Shown in pieces: positions 53,590 to 63,846 of a stretch of DNA of 64,000 bases. Origin of the DNA: Armigeres subalbatus. Lineage: Eukaryota > Arthropoda > Insecta > Diptera > Culicidae. Numbering within the stretch: position 1 is the stretch's first letter; the number at the start of each line of letters is the position of its first letter. The position numbers were made by a program, and so were the translations under genes. Below the pieces are notes generated by a model. That model saw only the letters and a program-made list of their open reading frames with translations, ran no database searches and had not been told where the DNA came from. The stretch is from positions 244,829,047 to 244,893,046 of the forward strand of contig NC_085141.1 in NCBI RefSeq assembly GCF_024139115.2, written 5' to 3'.

Positions 53590-54600
53590 TTTCTATGTGT
53601 TTCGGGAAGAACAGGTTTACCTTCCAACGTTGCATGCGTTATATTCATTCTGAAATGCCGATACATACTAAACCTCGTCTCATAGCGGGACGTTCCTTAG
53701 TATTATATGCTTTATTACAAAATCTTGCATTCCCTCTTAAACTTTGCACTATATTTGCAATGAACACTTCGGTACTGAGCTGTTTGTCAAAGGATGTTGA
53801 ATGTATTGTCCATGACACTTTGCATGGAGCTGTAAGCTTCCGTACATCCGTACACCAGCACGGGTTTGTTAGGCACTGTTTTGCATAGTTCAACTAAATC
53901 TAATTTAAAGCCTTTTGTAATCAGCATAAGGAATAAGATGGAGAAGCGGTACCAGGTAGATGCGATTAATATCGATTTTGCAAAAACTTTCGATAACCTG
54001 CTGTTGAAACTGTGGAAAAAGGGTCTTCCGGACTTGATAACTGCCTTGCTACAATCAAACTTGACTTCTGGGCTTGCATTTGTTAAAGTTCATGGCAATG
54101 AGTCAGCGTGGTTTAGTATTCTCTCCACGGTTTAGTATTCCTCAGGGTAGTGAATCTTGTTTGTGCTATTCATAACTTAATTGTGTTTACTTATCGAATC
54201 GGAAGTTAATGTACGCGGACGACTTGAAAATTTGCCGGGCAGTTTTCTCGTATTAGGATTGCATGATATGACAGCGCGACTTGGACAATCTGAATCTGTG
54301 GTTCCATGCGAACGGAATGAGTGTCAACGATGTTAAATAATAACGTTCGCTCGCTCATGTTCAGCATTCCGTCACGAGTACGTAGTTGCGTTGCAATAAG
54401 TAGAACGTGTGTGTTCTATAAAGGAGCAACGAACACATTGCCGTTAGCGCATAGAAGGCTTTTGCATTGCATGGATTTCTGCGTAGATTTACCAAATCCT
54501 TCACTGATGTCTATGCTAAGAAAACAATCTACTGTGCCATAGTTAGGAGTGTACTAGAGTATGTAGTTCAAATTTGGGCTCCGTATCATCAATCTAGAAG
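53590..54600 (+). pseudogene. Decayed Jockey/CR1-like LINE reverse transcriptase
   Basis: Across several plus-strand frames the RT order can be followed. TSVHQHGFVRHCFA (about 53850-53885) precedes motif A, QVDAINIDFAKTFDNLLL (53955-54005). Then come FSILSTV and an IPQGSES box (motif B, about 54130-54150) and MYADDLKICRA (motif C, about 54210-54240). The downstream part in other frames reads FTDVYAKKTIYCAI and VRSVLEYVVQIWAPYHQS (to about 54595), the usual post-RT segment. Stops and frameshifts are frequent, so it is old. It differs from Juan and from LINE A/B. The sequence just after it (54600-54810), ending GGGTCAGCTAGTA, is probably the tail of another repeat. Confidence 0.7.
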
Positions 54601-54897
54601 AGGGGGCTCCCATACAAATATAACACAAATTTCTGCATAGCTCGAAAACTAATCAAGCAAATGGAACCAAATTTTGCATGTAAAAAAAGAAGATTTGACG
54701 TTTGCTCTGCTAAATTGAATCGCAGAGCAAAAGTTAGAACATAAATTGTGAATATAAACTGAATGTTTGAGCATACTAATTTATTTTGGGCGAGACGGGT
54801 CAGCTAGTAAACAAATAAAATTCCTTTTCATTGTTTTGTTTTTGACGGGATGATGCTCTCATGCTATGAGATGAAGTACCGAACTGTTCTCCTAGAT

Positions 54898-55163
54898 CAG
54901 CGGTTCTGAACCTTTTTGTTGAGTTGTACCCTTTCAAGCTTCTGTATCGCTGAAGGTACCCCCTAAGTTTTTTCCCTTTTTCGTACGAAATTTGTAATTT
55001 TTTTGTTGTAAATTTGATTGATCACCTGCATATTTTGTACATTAACTGTATGAAGCTGCAAAATATTTTTTTACATGTTTTCAAATTGGAATTCAGCACC
55101 CCATGGGATCAGCGAAGGTACCCCCAGGGCAGGGGTACATGTATCCCAGGTTGAGATCCACTG
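54898..55163. mobile_element. hAT-like MITE
   Basis: The left end CAGCGGTTCTGAACCTTTTT and the right end inverted CAGTGGATCTCAACCTGGGA have hAT-type CAGNG termini. The flanks TCCTAGAT and CACTAGAC could be a decayed 8-bp duplication. A GCGAAGGTACCCCC block is repeated internally (about 54950-54963, 55111-55125). Non-coding. Confidence 0.65.
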
Positions 55164-55465
55164 CACTAGACGGCGAATAAATAAATAAAATAAAATCTGC
55201 TACATCGTTGAAAAAAATGGAAAATGAGCAGGGCATCACACTTAGGCTGATCCTTGTATGCAATTTGGTTGACCGGATCTTAGATTTTCAAATCTCGAAG
55301 GAGAGTTGATGCTGGAGAAAATACGTGTGATCCTTAGTTTGCCTGTTGCATCCTTGCTTTTATTTTCGATTTGATAATGCCAGCTTTTCCACGGACACAG
55401 ACACAAAACTAGACCAAAAGTTTTATCACATAACCGAAAAACGTTGTATTTATTCATTACCAGAC

Positions 55466-56144
55466 TTAGACCGGAGTGGCCTGTGCAATACATAAAAGTC
55501 TTCTCCATTCAGCTCGGTCCATGGCTGCACGTTGCCAACCACGCAGTCTGCGGAGGGTCCGCAAATCGTCCTCCACCTGATCGACCCACCTTGCCCGCTG
55601 TGTACCTGGTCTTCTTGTTCCCGTCGGATCGCTGTAGAGAACCATTTTCACCGGATTACTGTCCGACATTCTGGCTACGTGTCCGGCCCTCCGCAGTCTT
55701 CCGATTTTCGAGGTGTGAACGATGGATGGTTCTCCCAACAGCTGATGCAACTCGTGGTTCATTCGCCTCCTCCACGTACAGTCCGCTATCTGCACCCCAC
55801 CATAGATGGTACGCAGCACTTTCCTTTCAAAAACTCCCGCGTTGCTCCTCCACGAGCATCGTCCAGGTCTCGTGTCCGTAGAAAACTACTGGTCTGATAA
55901 GCATTTTGTAGATAGTCAGTTTGGTACGGCCGTGAACTCGTACGGCCGCGAGCGTTTTGCGGAGTCCAAAGTACGTACGATTTCCTGCCATGATGCGTCT
56001 CCGAATTTCTCTTCTGGTATCGTTCTCGGAGGTCACCAGTGAGCCCAAGTACACGAATTCTTCAACTACTTCGTTTTCGTCACCACCAATACAAACTCGT
56101 GGTGGGTGGCTTACGTTGTCGTCTCTTGAGCCTCTTCCTATCAT
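55466..56144 (-). pseudogene. LINE B RT C-terminal region
   Basis: Two minus-strand frames. 55827-56144 holds EEFVYLGSLVTSENDTRREI, RRRIMAGNRTYFGLRKTLAA and KLTIYKMLIRPVVFYGHETW. 55466-55819 holds LRTIYGGVQIADCTWRRRMN, HTSKIGRLRRAGHVARMSDS, and RRPGTQRARWVDQVEDDL. It is the LINE B counterpart of the LINE A frame at 43466-44134. One frameshift separates the two halves near 55820. Confidence 0.8.
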
Positions 56145-56307
56145 GTACTTCGTCTGCGACGTGTTGATGACTAGTCCAATCCGTTAAGCTTCGTTTTTTA
56201 GTCTGATGTAGGCTTCTTCCATTCTCTCAAAGTTACGTGCCATAATATCAATGTCGTCGGCGAAATCAAATAACTGGACGGACTTCGTGAAAATCGTGCC
56301 ACTCGTG

Positions 56308-56800
56308 TCAATCCCTGTTCTTTGTATCGTGAATTAGCTGCCATAGCTTGTTCCGATCGATTGTATCATATGCGGCTTTGAAGTCGATAAATAGATGATG
56401 TGTGGGCACGTTGTATTCGCGGCATTTCTGCAATACCTGACGTACGGCGAACACCTGATCTGTGGTAGAGCGTTCACTCATAAATCCCGCCTGGAACTGT
56501 CCCACGAACTTTCTTGCAATTGTTGTTAGTCGGCGGCATACAATTTTGGAGAGTACCTTGTAGGCGGCGTTCAGCAATGTGATTGCGCGATAGTTGCTAA
56601 AATCCAGCTTATCGCTCTTTTTGTAGATGGGACTCATGACACCTTCCATCCACTTCTGCGGCAGAACCTCATCCTCCCAAACCTTGGAAATGACCCAGTG
56701 CAGCGCTCTAGCCAGTGTTTCACCACCGTGTTTAAACAGCTCTCCTGGTAGTTGGTCAACTCCAGCGGCTTTATTGTTTTTCAGCCGGCCGATCTTCTCC
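56308..56800 (-). pseudogene. LINE B reverse transcriptase
   Basis: Minus-strand frame from the RT start to motif A: IGRLKNNKAAGVDQLPGELF, MSPIYKKSDKLDFSNYRAIT, LLNAAYKVLSKIV, FVGQFQAGFMSERSTTDQVF, and HHLFIDFKAAYDTIDR (motif A). The frame appears to begin beyond 56800 only because it reads into the SINE. Motifs B and C would follow at 56150-56300 but are not in frame. The order and spacing match RTE-like LINEs. Confidence 0.8.
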
Positions 56801-57084
56801 TTCTTCTTCTTATTGGCATTACATCCCCACACTGGGACAGAGCCGCCTCGCAGCTTAGTGTTCATTAAGCACTTCCACAGTTATTAACTGCGAGGTTTCT
56901 AAGCCAAGTTACCATTTTTGCATTCGTATATCATGAGGCTAACACGATGATACTTTTATGCCCAGGGAAGTCGAGACAATTTCCAATACGAAAATTGCCT
57001 AGACCGGCACCGGGAATCGAACTCAGCCACCCTCAGCATGGTCTTGCTTTGAAGCCGCGCGTCTTACCGCTCGGCTAAGGAGGG
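56801..57084 (-). mobile_element. Feilai-like SINE inside LINE B
   Basis: Minus-strand SINE with a GAA-type tail at the left and the tRNA-like head at the right (CTCCTTAGCCGAGCGGTAAG box A; GTTCGATTCCCGGTGC box B). It separates the LINE B linker from the RT. The target duplication is short or decayed (TCTCC/CCTCC). Confidence 0.88.
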
Positions 57085-57975
57085 CCCTCCTGGATTTCCT
57101 GAAGATTCGGAGCTGGAAGTCGCATGTCCTGCGCGCTTGCTCCTAGGTTCATTACCATACCGCCACCGTTGTCTGCCACATCGCCATTCAGGTGCTCTTC
57201 GTAGTGTTGCCGCCACCTTTGGATCACATTACGCTCGTTTGTAAGAAGGTTCCCGTTTATGTTCTTACACATATCGGGCTGTGGCACGTGGCCCTTACGT
57301 GAACGGTTTAAGTTCTCATAGAACTTTCGTGCGTTATTAGCGCGGTACAGTTGCTCCGTCGCTTCACGGTCTCGATCTTCCTGCTGGCGCTTTTTGTTTT
57401 TTCCGTTTCTTGATTAGGTGATTTCCATGTGGCCTTGTGGATATACTTGCGGGGAAAGAAAGTGCTTAGGATTACCATTCCGCGAAAGGCAGCAAAGTTT
57501 ATGCAAAGTTGGCCATTGTCGTTCGATACGGTATGCAGACGTTCATGTCGCCGATGACGATTTTGACGTCCCGCAGTGGGCATCCATCGTATGTCTGCTC
57601 CAGCTGTGCATAGAACGCTTCTTTCTCGTCGTCGGGTCTCCCTTCGTGTGAACAGTGCACGTTGATGACGCTATAGTTGAAGAAACGGCCTTTTATCCTC
57701 AGCTTGCACATCCTTGCGTTGATTGGCTGCCACCCAATCACGCGTTGACGCATCTTGCCAGGACTATGAAGCCGGTTCCCAGCTCATTGATGGTGCCACA
57801 GCTTTGGTAGAAGGTAGCCGCTCGATGCCCGCTTTTCCACACTTTCTGTCCTGTCCAGCAAATTTCCTGTAGCGCTACAACGTCGAAGTTGCGGGGATGT
57901 AATTCATCGTAGATTATCCTGTCGCAACTTGCAAACCCTAGCGACTTGCAGTTCCATGTTCCAAGCCTACAATCA
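57085..57975 (-). pseudogene. LINE B linker and endonuclease
   Basis: Minus-strand fragments. 57075-57287 has MCKNINGNLLTNERNVIQRW, the linker just before the RT. 57499-57753 has KLRIKGRFFNYSVINVHCSH and KEAFYAQLEQTYDGCPLRDV then VIGDMNVCI; the last part resembles the GDFN box of AP endonucleases. 57308-57583 continues with VILSTFFPRKYIHKATWKSP. Frames are broken; the same region lies at 14795-15910. Confidence 0.7.
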
Positions 57976-58020
57976 TTATCCTTTATTCGTCACCTAGGTC
58001 GTTGCCGATTGTATCGAGTC

Positions 58021-59297
58021 TAGGGTGGTTGGTATTGACCATTTTTGACAAATACCGGTATTCGGTATTTGGTGGAGTCAATACCGGTAATACCGGTAAA
58101 ATACCGGTTTTTGTGAAAATTTTAGATATTAAATGAAAAACTTTTGATTTGAACTTTTGGATGAAAAATAATATTTGTTGACCAACTTCAAATGTTAAAA
58201 TCATTGTTTGTTGAGCTGGGTAAAGCAAAACTTAAGTAGACTGAACATACTGAGCGACTCATCTCCTAATCCACATTGGATTTTCTTGGCAATGTTGTCA
58301 ACTACTGAGAACCCCCTCTTTGGTTCCACCGAAATTGGAAGTATGGTTCCAAGGCCTTCGAAAGTCACTGTCAAGTACTTAACCTTAATCCCTCCAGATG
58401 CATCATCTTCGTATCGATCGTCAGTAATGGTCGTTGTCTCAGTTTCAATGATCGCATCAAGAATACGCTTGCTGATCGACGCTTCAAGATCTCGTCCGCA
58501 TGTTTAATCAAAGTAGCTCTGAATGTCTTGGAGAAAATCGTTTCTGATTATTTTACTTATTCAAAGAAGCAAAAATATCGTGCAGAATTCACGGCAAAGT
58601 AGTTGCACAGCAGCCTGAGGGCTTAAATTTATTCCCGAAACGCCAAAGAATCATCACTGAAGTTCAATTCGAATTAAAGCTTCAACTCATAGATCCGTCA
58701 GCCACTAATTCAAATTATTTTTCGAATTCAAAACGGACATATTTTTACAGCAAATCGATTTCCACAGGTGATCTCCGGAGAAGAACTACTATGGCTCAGT
58801 GATGAACTCTAGCAATAAGAAAAATCACTTAAATAAAGCCCCAAAAATACAATTTTCTCAATTTCATATATTGCGAGAACATTCCCGACGATGTTAGTAA
58901 TGTTCATTAAAGACAAGTCTTTTACAGTTTGACAGATGGCTAAGAAAATGAAGCAACACGTATAATTAATTACTGATCGATTGTTGCTGTAGCTGAACGT
59001 CGTCATTGATGCTTACTTGAGCAAAGGTTCATTCATGCTCGCATTCAAACAACTGGTAACCAAATATTTCTCCCATCTATGCTGTATTTCCTATTCACAT
59101 GGGACAGATATGCGATTACAGGCAGCTTTGCTGATTAATGTAGGTGAAAACTATTCGAGATTTTTTATTCTGACAGCTAAATTTGAAATACCGAAAATAC
59201 CGGTATTTTTTGTCTCTAAAACCGGTATTTTCGGTTTCCAAAATTGGCCGGTAATACCGGTTTTACCGGTTTCGGTACTACCGGTTAGACCACCCTA
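58021..59297. mobile_element. hAT transposon remnant with intact 8-bp target duplication
   Basis: A 1,277-bp insertion whose ends are TAGGGTGGTTGG and, inverted, TAGGGTGGTCTA. It is flanked by a perfect 8-bp repeat ATCGAGTC (58013-58020, 59298-59305), the hAT signature. Subterminal regions are packed with ACCGGTATT / AATACCGGT motifs in both orientations (58055-58120, 59190-59285). A piece of hAT transposase C-terminus lies inside. Confidence 0.88.
58195..58385 (-). pseudogene. hAT transposase C-terminal dimerisation domain remnant
   Basis: The minus strand reads through STEPKRGFSVVDN-like and AKKIQCGLGDESLSMFSLLK-like segments (about 58230-58350). This matches the pattern of hAT C-terminal domains (ExxFS, then a helix with RxxLxxExLxxLxFLK). 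The rest of the transposase, including the catalytic core, is not recognisable. It supports the hAT call made from the TIR and target duplication. Identification is by eye. Confidence 0.55.
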
Positions 59298-59422
59298 ATC
59301 GAGTCGTATTATCTTCTATGTCGTTCGTAATGGCGCGGCTTATTGGGCCTGCGCAAACCTCCTGTCTCGTTGGAGGGTCGTCGTGTCAGATCTGTTTAGC
59401 GTCCCACCTGACACCAGGATTT

Positions 59423-59614
59423 AGGCTTGTGCGCTTTGGGCGGTACACGGTCGCTTTGGCGGAGCCTACTTGCGGATACATGCAGCTTTTTATAGAGGTT
59501 TAACAGAGCCCACTTGTTTTAGGCTTGTGCGCTTTGGGCGGTACACGGTCGCTTTGGCGGAGCCTACTTGCGGATACATGCAGCTTTTTATAGAGGTTTA
59601 ACAGAGCCCACTGT
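59423..59614. repeat. 98-bp tandem duplication in LINE B 5' region
   Basis: The sequence from AGGCTTGTGCGCTTTGGGCG recurs exactly 98 bp later (59521). The two copies are nearly identical through TTTAACAGAGCCCACT. Confidence 0.9.
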
Positions 59615-59667
59615 CAAACCCCACCACATCCTAGGCAGGCATCATAACTCGCAGATGGCCTTGGGAG

Positions 59668-60030
59668 CAGTGTTGTAAAATATGCATATTTGCCCAGAAC
59701 TTTTTTCAGGAGTTAGCTATCAGCTCCTGAGGTATGGCGAACTTATAGCTCCTAAATGTGCCTTCAACTTTGTCTAACAAGACATTGCTGTAAATATGTA
59801 ATCTGAGGCGTGGGAGGCAAAATGTCATTCAAATGACATTATGTCAAATGACACGTGACATTTTGGAGAGTTTTGACTTTCCAGCCTCAGATGTTATATT
59901 TAGAGTAATGTACCCTTGGACAAAAATATAGCCCTACTCAAGCGTTATGAGTACATCTAAAATTATGAAGTAAATTTGGCTTCTGAAGAAAGTTATGAAC
60001 AAATTAGTCAAATGACATTTTACAAGCCTG
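59668..60030. mobile_element. 363-bp hAT MITE with perfect target duplication
   Basis: The ends are CAGTGTTGTAAAAT and, inverted, CAGGCTTGTAAAATGTC. An 8-bp direct repeat CTTGGGAG flanks it exactly (59660-59667, 60031-60038). Internal ATGTCATT/AATGACAT repeats occur in both orientations. Non-coding. Confidence 0.9.
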
Positions 60031-60239
60031 CTTGGGAGGGATCGTCAAGCCCTTGAACATAGTCCCTGCTGCCCTGTTTAGATATATTAGCTAAATAACT
60101 TGCTATATGTTTGATGACATGAATCCAGACTACTCCAATGCTATTTGTGCTGAGTGACAGCCCAAGAGTTGATCAAAAGCATCACCCAACAGTTGGATAT
60201 TGGCAAGGCTTTGGACTCAAGCACGTAGACTCATGAATA

Positions 60240-60387
60240 CTTAATCGATTCAATGGGCACTTAACAGTTTTGCTACTTACAAATCTCCAGGGGAGAATGG
60301 AATTTATCCAGTTATACTTCAGAGAGGTTTTAAGCATATCAAACATGTTGTGAAAAAGCTTTTAGTATGCAGTTTTGCTACTGGATA
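60240..60387 (+). pseudogene. LINE RT fragment interrupted by X1
   Basis: Plus-strand codons read IQWALNSFATYKSPGENGIY, then PVILQRGFKHIKHVVKKLLV and SFATGY. This is the start of a reverse transcriptase (the KSPGxDGI box) of a LOA/R1/Jockey-type LINE. The sequence following X2 (62627-62690) continues it as IPISWRDITVEFIPKAGS, which proves that X interrupted the LINE. An identical segment is at 61450-61597. Confidence 0.75.
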
Positions 60388-61414
60388 CACACTTAATCAC
60401 GGCTTTCTTGTTCGGTAATTTTTTTACGGTTTTCGAACCGTAAAACGTAAAAAATACTGAAAACTCGGTAATTCGACAAATTCTTTCCGACGGTCAGCAT
60501 TAAGCAAAATGAATTACTGAATTCGGTTATGATTAATACCGACTTTATTGTAATAAGTGAATGTTTACTGAATAGATTAAAAAGTCAGTAAACACGAATA
60601 CCGAAATTACGGTATTTTGATATTTTTCTAATGACAATGCGTTTCAAAACTAAACGTCACCTGAGCTCGTGGTTTGAAAAGGCAAAACTTCCATTTTCTC
60701 GCAGTTTTTCAAGGTTCTGGAAGCAAACGGTACAGTTGGTGTTTTTTCTTCGCAGGACTTTTGAAGAATCATACAGTCTTGAGCAGGCACCCTCGATAGC
60801 ACCTTGATTTGAGGATCCCGGAATCGAAAATGTACTGATAATATTGCGCAGAAGTTTTGGATCGTTTTGGCCCTTACATATATGCCGGCTGCTACTGTTT
60901 CCATTAGCCGTAAACTATCAGGTTCCCAACGGCAATCTATTCCCAAGCAATAGTAGGGATCCATGCCCGAGCAACCTTTGGCAGTTTGGTTATTGTTGAG
61001 TACAAGTACACCTCCAGAATGGAATCAGAATCGAAAATGATTGTCGAATCTAGTAGGAAATTGCTGATTCGCTTAAACTCATTTAAATGACTATCGTTGA
61101 AGTTGAAGCAACGATACATTTTTGTTTTTATTGTTGTAACATATATAGTCAAACATGATATTTTTTTAAATATTCCGCAAAATATTTATGATGTTTATCT
61201 ATGTTTATTTATACAAAATAAACGAGCTCAATAAATGAAAATTTCGGTAAACCCCAGTGAACGAAAAAATTACCGAGAAAGTCAGTTATTTTTTGACATT
61301 TCATGAGTTCGAATCTTTACCGACTTTTCAGTAGCATTTAAAATTAACGAGTTAAGTCAGCTGTTCAAAAACCCAGTAAAATTTTACCGACTTCGGTAAT
61401 CGAAACTAACAGTG
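60388..61414. mobile_element. Element X, copy 1
   Basis: A 1,027-bp element with ends CACACTTAATCACGGC and, inverted, CACTGTTAGTTTCGATTACC (imperfect 31-bp TIR, both ending CGGTAA). It is flanked by TA (60386-60387, 61415-61416). CGGTAA/TTACCG motifs are iterated at both ends. Minus-strand frames at 60650-60964 and 60937-61152 are shared with the other copies. Not assigned to a named superfamily; the TA target suggests Tc1/mariner or similar. Confidence 0.8.
60650..61152 (-). CDS. Overlapping ORFs of element X, unknown product
   Basis: Two overlapping minus-strand frames in X1. The first (60937-61152, 71 codons) contains YRCFNFNDSHLNEFKRISNF and IFDSDSILEVYLYS. The second (60650-60964, 104 codons) contains YCLGIDCRWEPDSLRLMETV, AAGIYVRAKTIQNF and ILQKSCEEKTPTVPFASRTL. 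The first frame is intact in all three X copies; the second is broken by single-base indels in X2 and X3. They could be exons or fragments of one former protein. I recognise no domain and no transposase motif. Confidence 0.3.
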
Positions 61415-61416
61415 TA

Positions 61417-62626
61417 GGCTTCGGACTCAAGCACGTAGACTCATGAATACTTACTCGATTCAATGGGCACTTAACAGTTTTGCTACTTACAAATCTCCAG
61501 GGGAGAATGGAATTTATCCAGTTATACTTCAGAGAGGTTTTAAGCATATCAAACATGTTGTGAAAAAGCTTTTAGTATGCAGTTTTGCTACTGGATACAC
61601 ACTTAATCACGGCTTTCTTGTTCGGTAATTTTTTTTACGGTTTTCGAACCGTAAAACGTAAAAAATACTGAAAACTCGGTAATTCGACAAATTCTTTCCG
61701 ACGGTCAGCATTAAGCAAAATGAATTACTGAATTCGGTTATGATTAATACCGACTTTATTGTAATAAGTGAATGTTTACTGAATAGATTAAAAAGTCAGT
61801 AAACACGAATACCGAAATTACGGTATTTTGATATTTTTCTAATGACAATGCGTTTCAAAACTAAACGTCACCTGAGCTCGTGGTTTGAAAAGGCAAAACT
61901 TTCATTTTCTCGCAGTTTTTCAAGGTTCTGGAAGCAAACGGTACAGTTGGTGTTTTTTCTTCGCAGGACTTTTGAAGAATCATACAGTCTTGAGCAGGCA
62001 CCCTCGATAGCACCTTGATTTGAGGATCCCGGAATCGAAAATGTACTGCTAATATTGCGCAGAAGTTTTGGTTCGTTTTGGCCTTACATATATGCCGGCT
62101 GCTACTGTTTCCATTAGCCGTAAACTATCAGGTTCCCAACGGCAATCTATTCCCAAGCAGTAGTAGGGATCCATGCCCGAGCAACCTTTGGCAGTTTGGT
62201 TATTGTTGAGTACAAGTACACCTCCAGAATGGAATCAGAATCGAAAATGATTGTCGAATCTAGTAGGAAATTGCTGATTCGCTTAAACTCATTTAAATGA
62301 CTATCGTTGAAGTTGAAGCAACGATACATTTTTGTTTTTATTGTTGTAACATATATAGTCAAACATGATATTTTTTTAAATATTCCGCAAAATATTTATG
62401 ATGTTTATCTATGTTTATTTATACAAAATAAACGAGCTCAATAACTGAAAATTTCGGTAAACCCCAGTGAACGAAAAAATTACCGAGAAAGTCAGTTATT
62501 TTTTGACATTTCATGAGTTCGAATCTTTACCGACTTTTCAGTAGCATTTAAAATTAACGAGTTAAGTCAGCTGTTCAAAAACCCAGTAAAATTTTACCGA
62601 CTTCGGTAATCGAAACTAACAGTGTA
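61417..62626. repeat. 1,210-bp tandem duplication, unit B (LINE piece plus element X2)
   Basis: Second unit, same length as unit A, with a handful of base differences and a one-base deletion near 62082. After its end the LINE RT continues without interruption. Confidence 0.9.
61598..62624. mobile_element. Element X, copy 2
   Basis: 1,027 bp, TA flanks at 61596-61597 and 62625-62626, same orientation as copy 1. The 71-codon frame is intact (62147-62362, minus); the 104-codon frame is disrupted. Confidence 0.85.
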
Positions 62627-62820
62627 TATTCCCATATCCTGGCGGGATATCACTGTAGAATTTATCCCAAAAGCTGGAAGTGCTTAGCATGAAGAAGCAA
62701 AAAGTTTTAGGTACACCTTATATGGTTACCTGGCCATTCTTCCATAGCTGGAAACGAATAAAATTGGCTGATGAGTTAGCTCGTAATGGAGCAACACATG
62801 ACTTTATCCTAAGCCAGTTA
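62627..62820 (+). pseudogene. LINE continuation between X2 and X3
   Basis: Starts as the RT segment IPISWRDITVEFIPKAGS, which joins onto the piece left of X2. It then jumps to a different part of the LINE polyprotein, KLADELARNGATHDFI (about 62767-62815), which resembles the RNase H domain box with ADELA. So the LINE had an internal deletion here before X3 inserted. Confidence 0.65.
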
Positions 62821-63846
62821 CACTGTTAGTTTCGATTACCGAAGTCGGTAAAATTTTACTGGGTTTTTGAACAGCTGACTTAACTCGTTAATTTTAAATG
62901 CTACTGAAAAGTCGGTAAAGATTCGAACTCATGAAATGTCAAAAAATAACTGACTTTCTCGGTAATTTTTTCGTTCACTGGGGTTTACCGAAATTTTCAT
63001 TTATTGAGCTCGTTTATTTTGTATAAATAAACATAGATAAACATCATAAATATTTTGCGGAATATTTAAAAAATATCATGTTTGACTATATATGTTACAA
63101 CAATAAAAACAAAAATGTATCGTTGCTTCAACTTCAACGATAGTCATTTAAATGAGTTTAAGCGAATCAGCAATTTCCTACTAGATTCGACAATCATTTT
63201 CGATTCTGATTCCATTCTGGAGGTGTACTTGTACTCAACAATAACCAAACTGCCAAAGGTTGCTCGGGCATGGATCCCTACTACTGCTTGGGAATGGATT
63301 GCCGTTGGGAACCTGATAGTTTACGGCTAATGGAAACAGTAGCAGCCGGCATATATGTAAGGGCCAAAACGAACCAAAACTTCTGCGCAATATTAGCAGT
63401 ACATTTTCGATTCCGGATCCTCAAATCAAGGTGCTATCGAGGGTGCCTGCTCAAGACTGTATGATTCTTCAAAAGTCCTGCGAAGAAAAAACACCAACTG
63501 TACCGTTTGCTTCCAGAACCTTGAAAAACTGCGAGAAAATGAAAGTTTTGCCTTTTCAAACCACGAGCTCAGGTGACGTTTAGTTTTGAAACGCATTGTC
63601 ATTAGAAAAATATCAAAATACCGTAATTTCGGTATTCGTGTTTACTGACTTTTTAATCTATTCAGTAAACATTCACTTATTACAATAAAGTCGGTATTAA
63701 TCATAACCGAATTCAGTAATTCATTTTGCTTAATGCTGACCGTCGGAAAGAATTTGTCGAATTACCGAGTTTTCAGTATTTTTTACGTTTTACGGTTCGA
63801 AAACCGTAAAAAAAATTACCGAACAAGAAAGCCGTGATTAAGTGTG
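62821..63846. mobile_element. Element X, copy 3, inverted
   Basis: 1,026 bp in the opposite orientation to copies 1 and 2, TA flanks 62819-62820 and 63847-63848. The 71-codon frame is now on the plus strand and continues to 82 codons (63082-63330). Copies 2 and 3 together form an inverted pair around 0.2 kb of LINE. Confidence 0.85.

Larger units (their letters stand above)
55446..59640 (-). mobile_element. LINE B copy 2, split by a SINE and a hAT remnant
   Basis: Minus-strand LINE. The 3' end is at the left (TGTATTTATTCATT). The C-terminal region runs 55466-56144, the RT 56308-56800, a SINE sits at 56801-57084, linker and endonuclease run to 58020, a hAT remnant occupies 58021-59297, and the 5' region continues to about 59640. 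Frames are broken in several places. A 98-bp tandem duplication is present in the 5' part. Confidence 0.8.
60207..61416. repeat. 1,210-bp tandem duplication, unit A (LINE piece plus element X1)
   Basis: GGCTTTGGACTCAAGCACGT at 60207 recurs as GGCTTCGGACTC at 61417. Each unit holds about 180 bp of LINE RT sequence and one whole element X with its right TA. The break between units falls exactly at that TA. Confidence 0.9.

Noticed and set aside
55444..55897. Plus-strand frames of 121 and 145 codons
   Set aside because: Shadows of the minus-strand LINE B C-terminal region.
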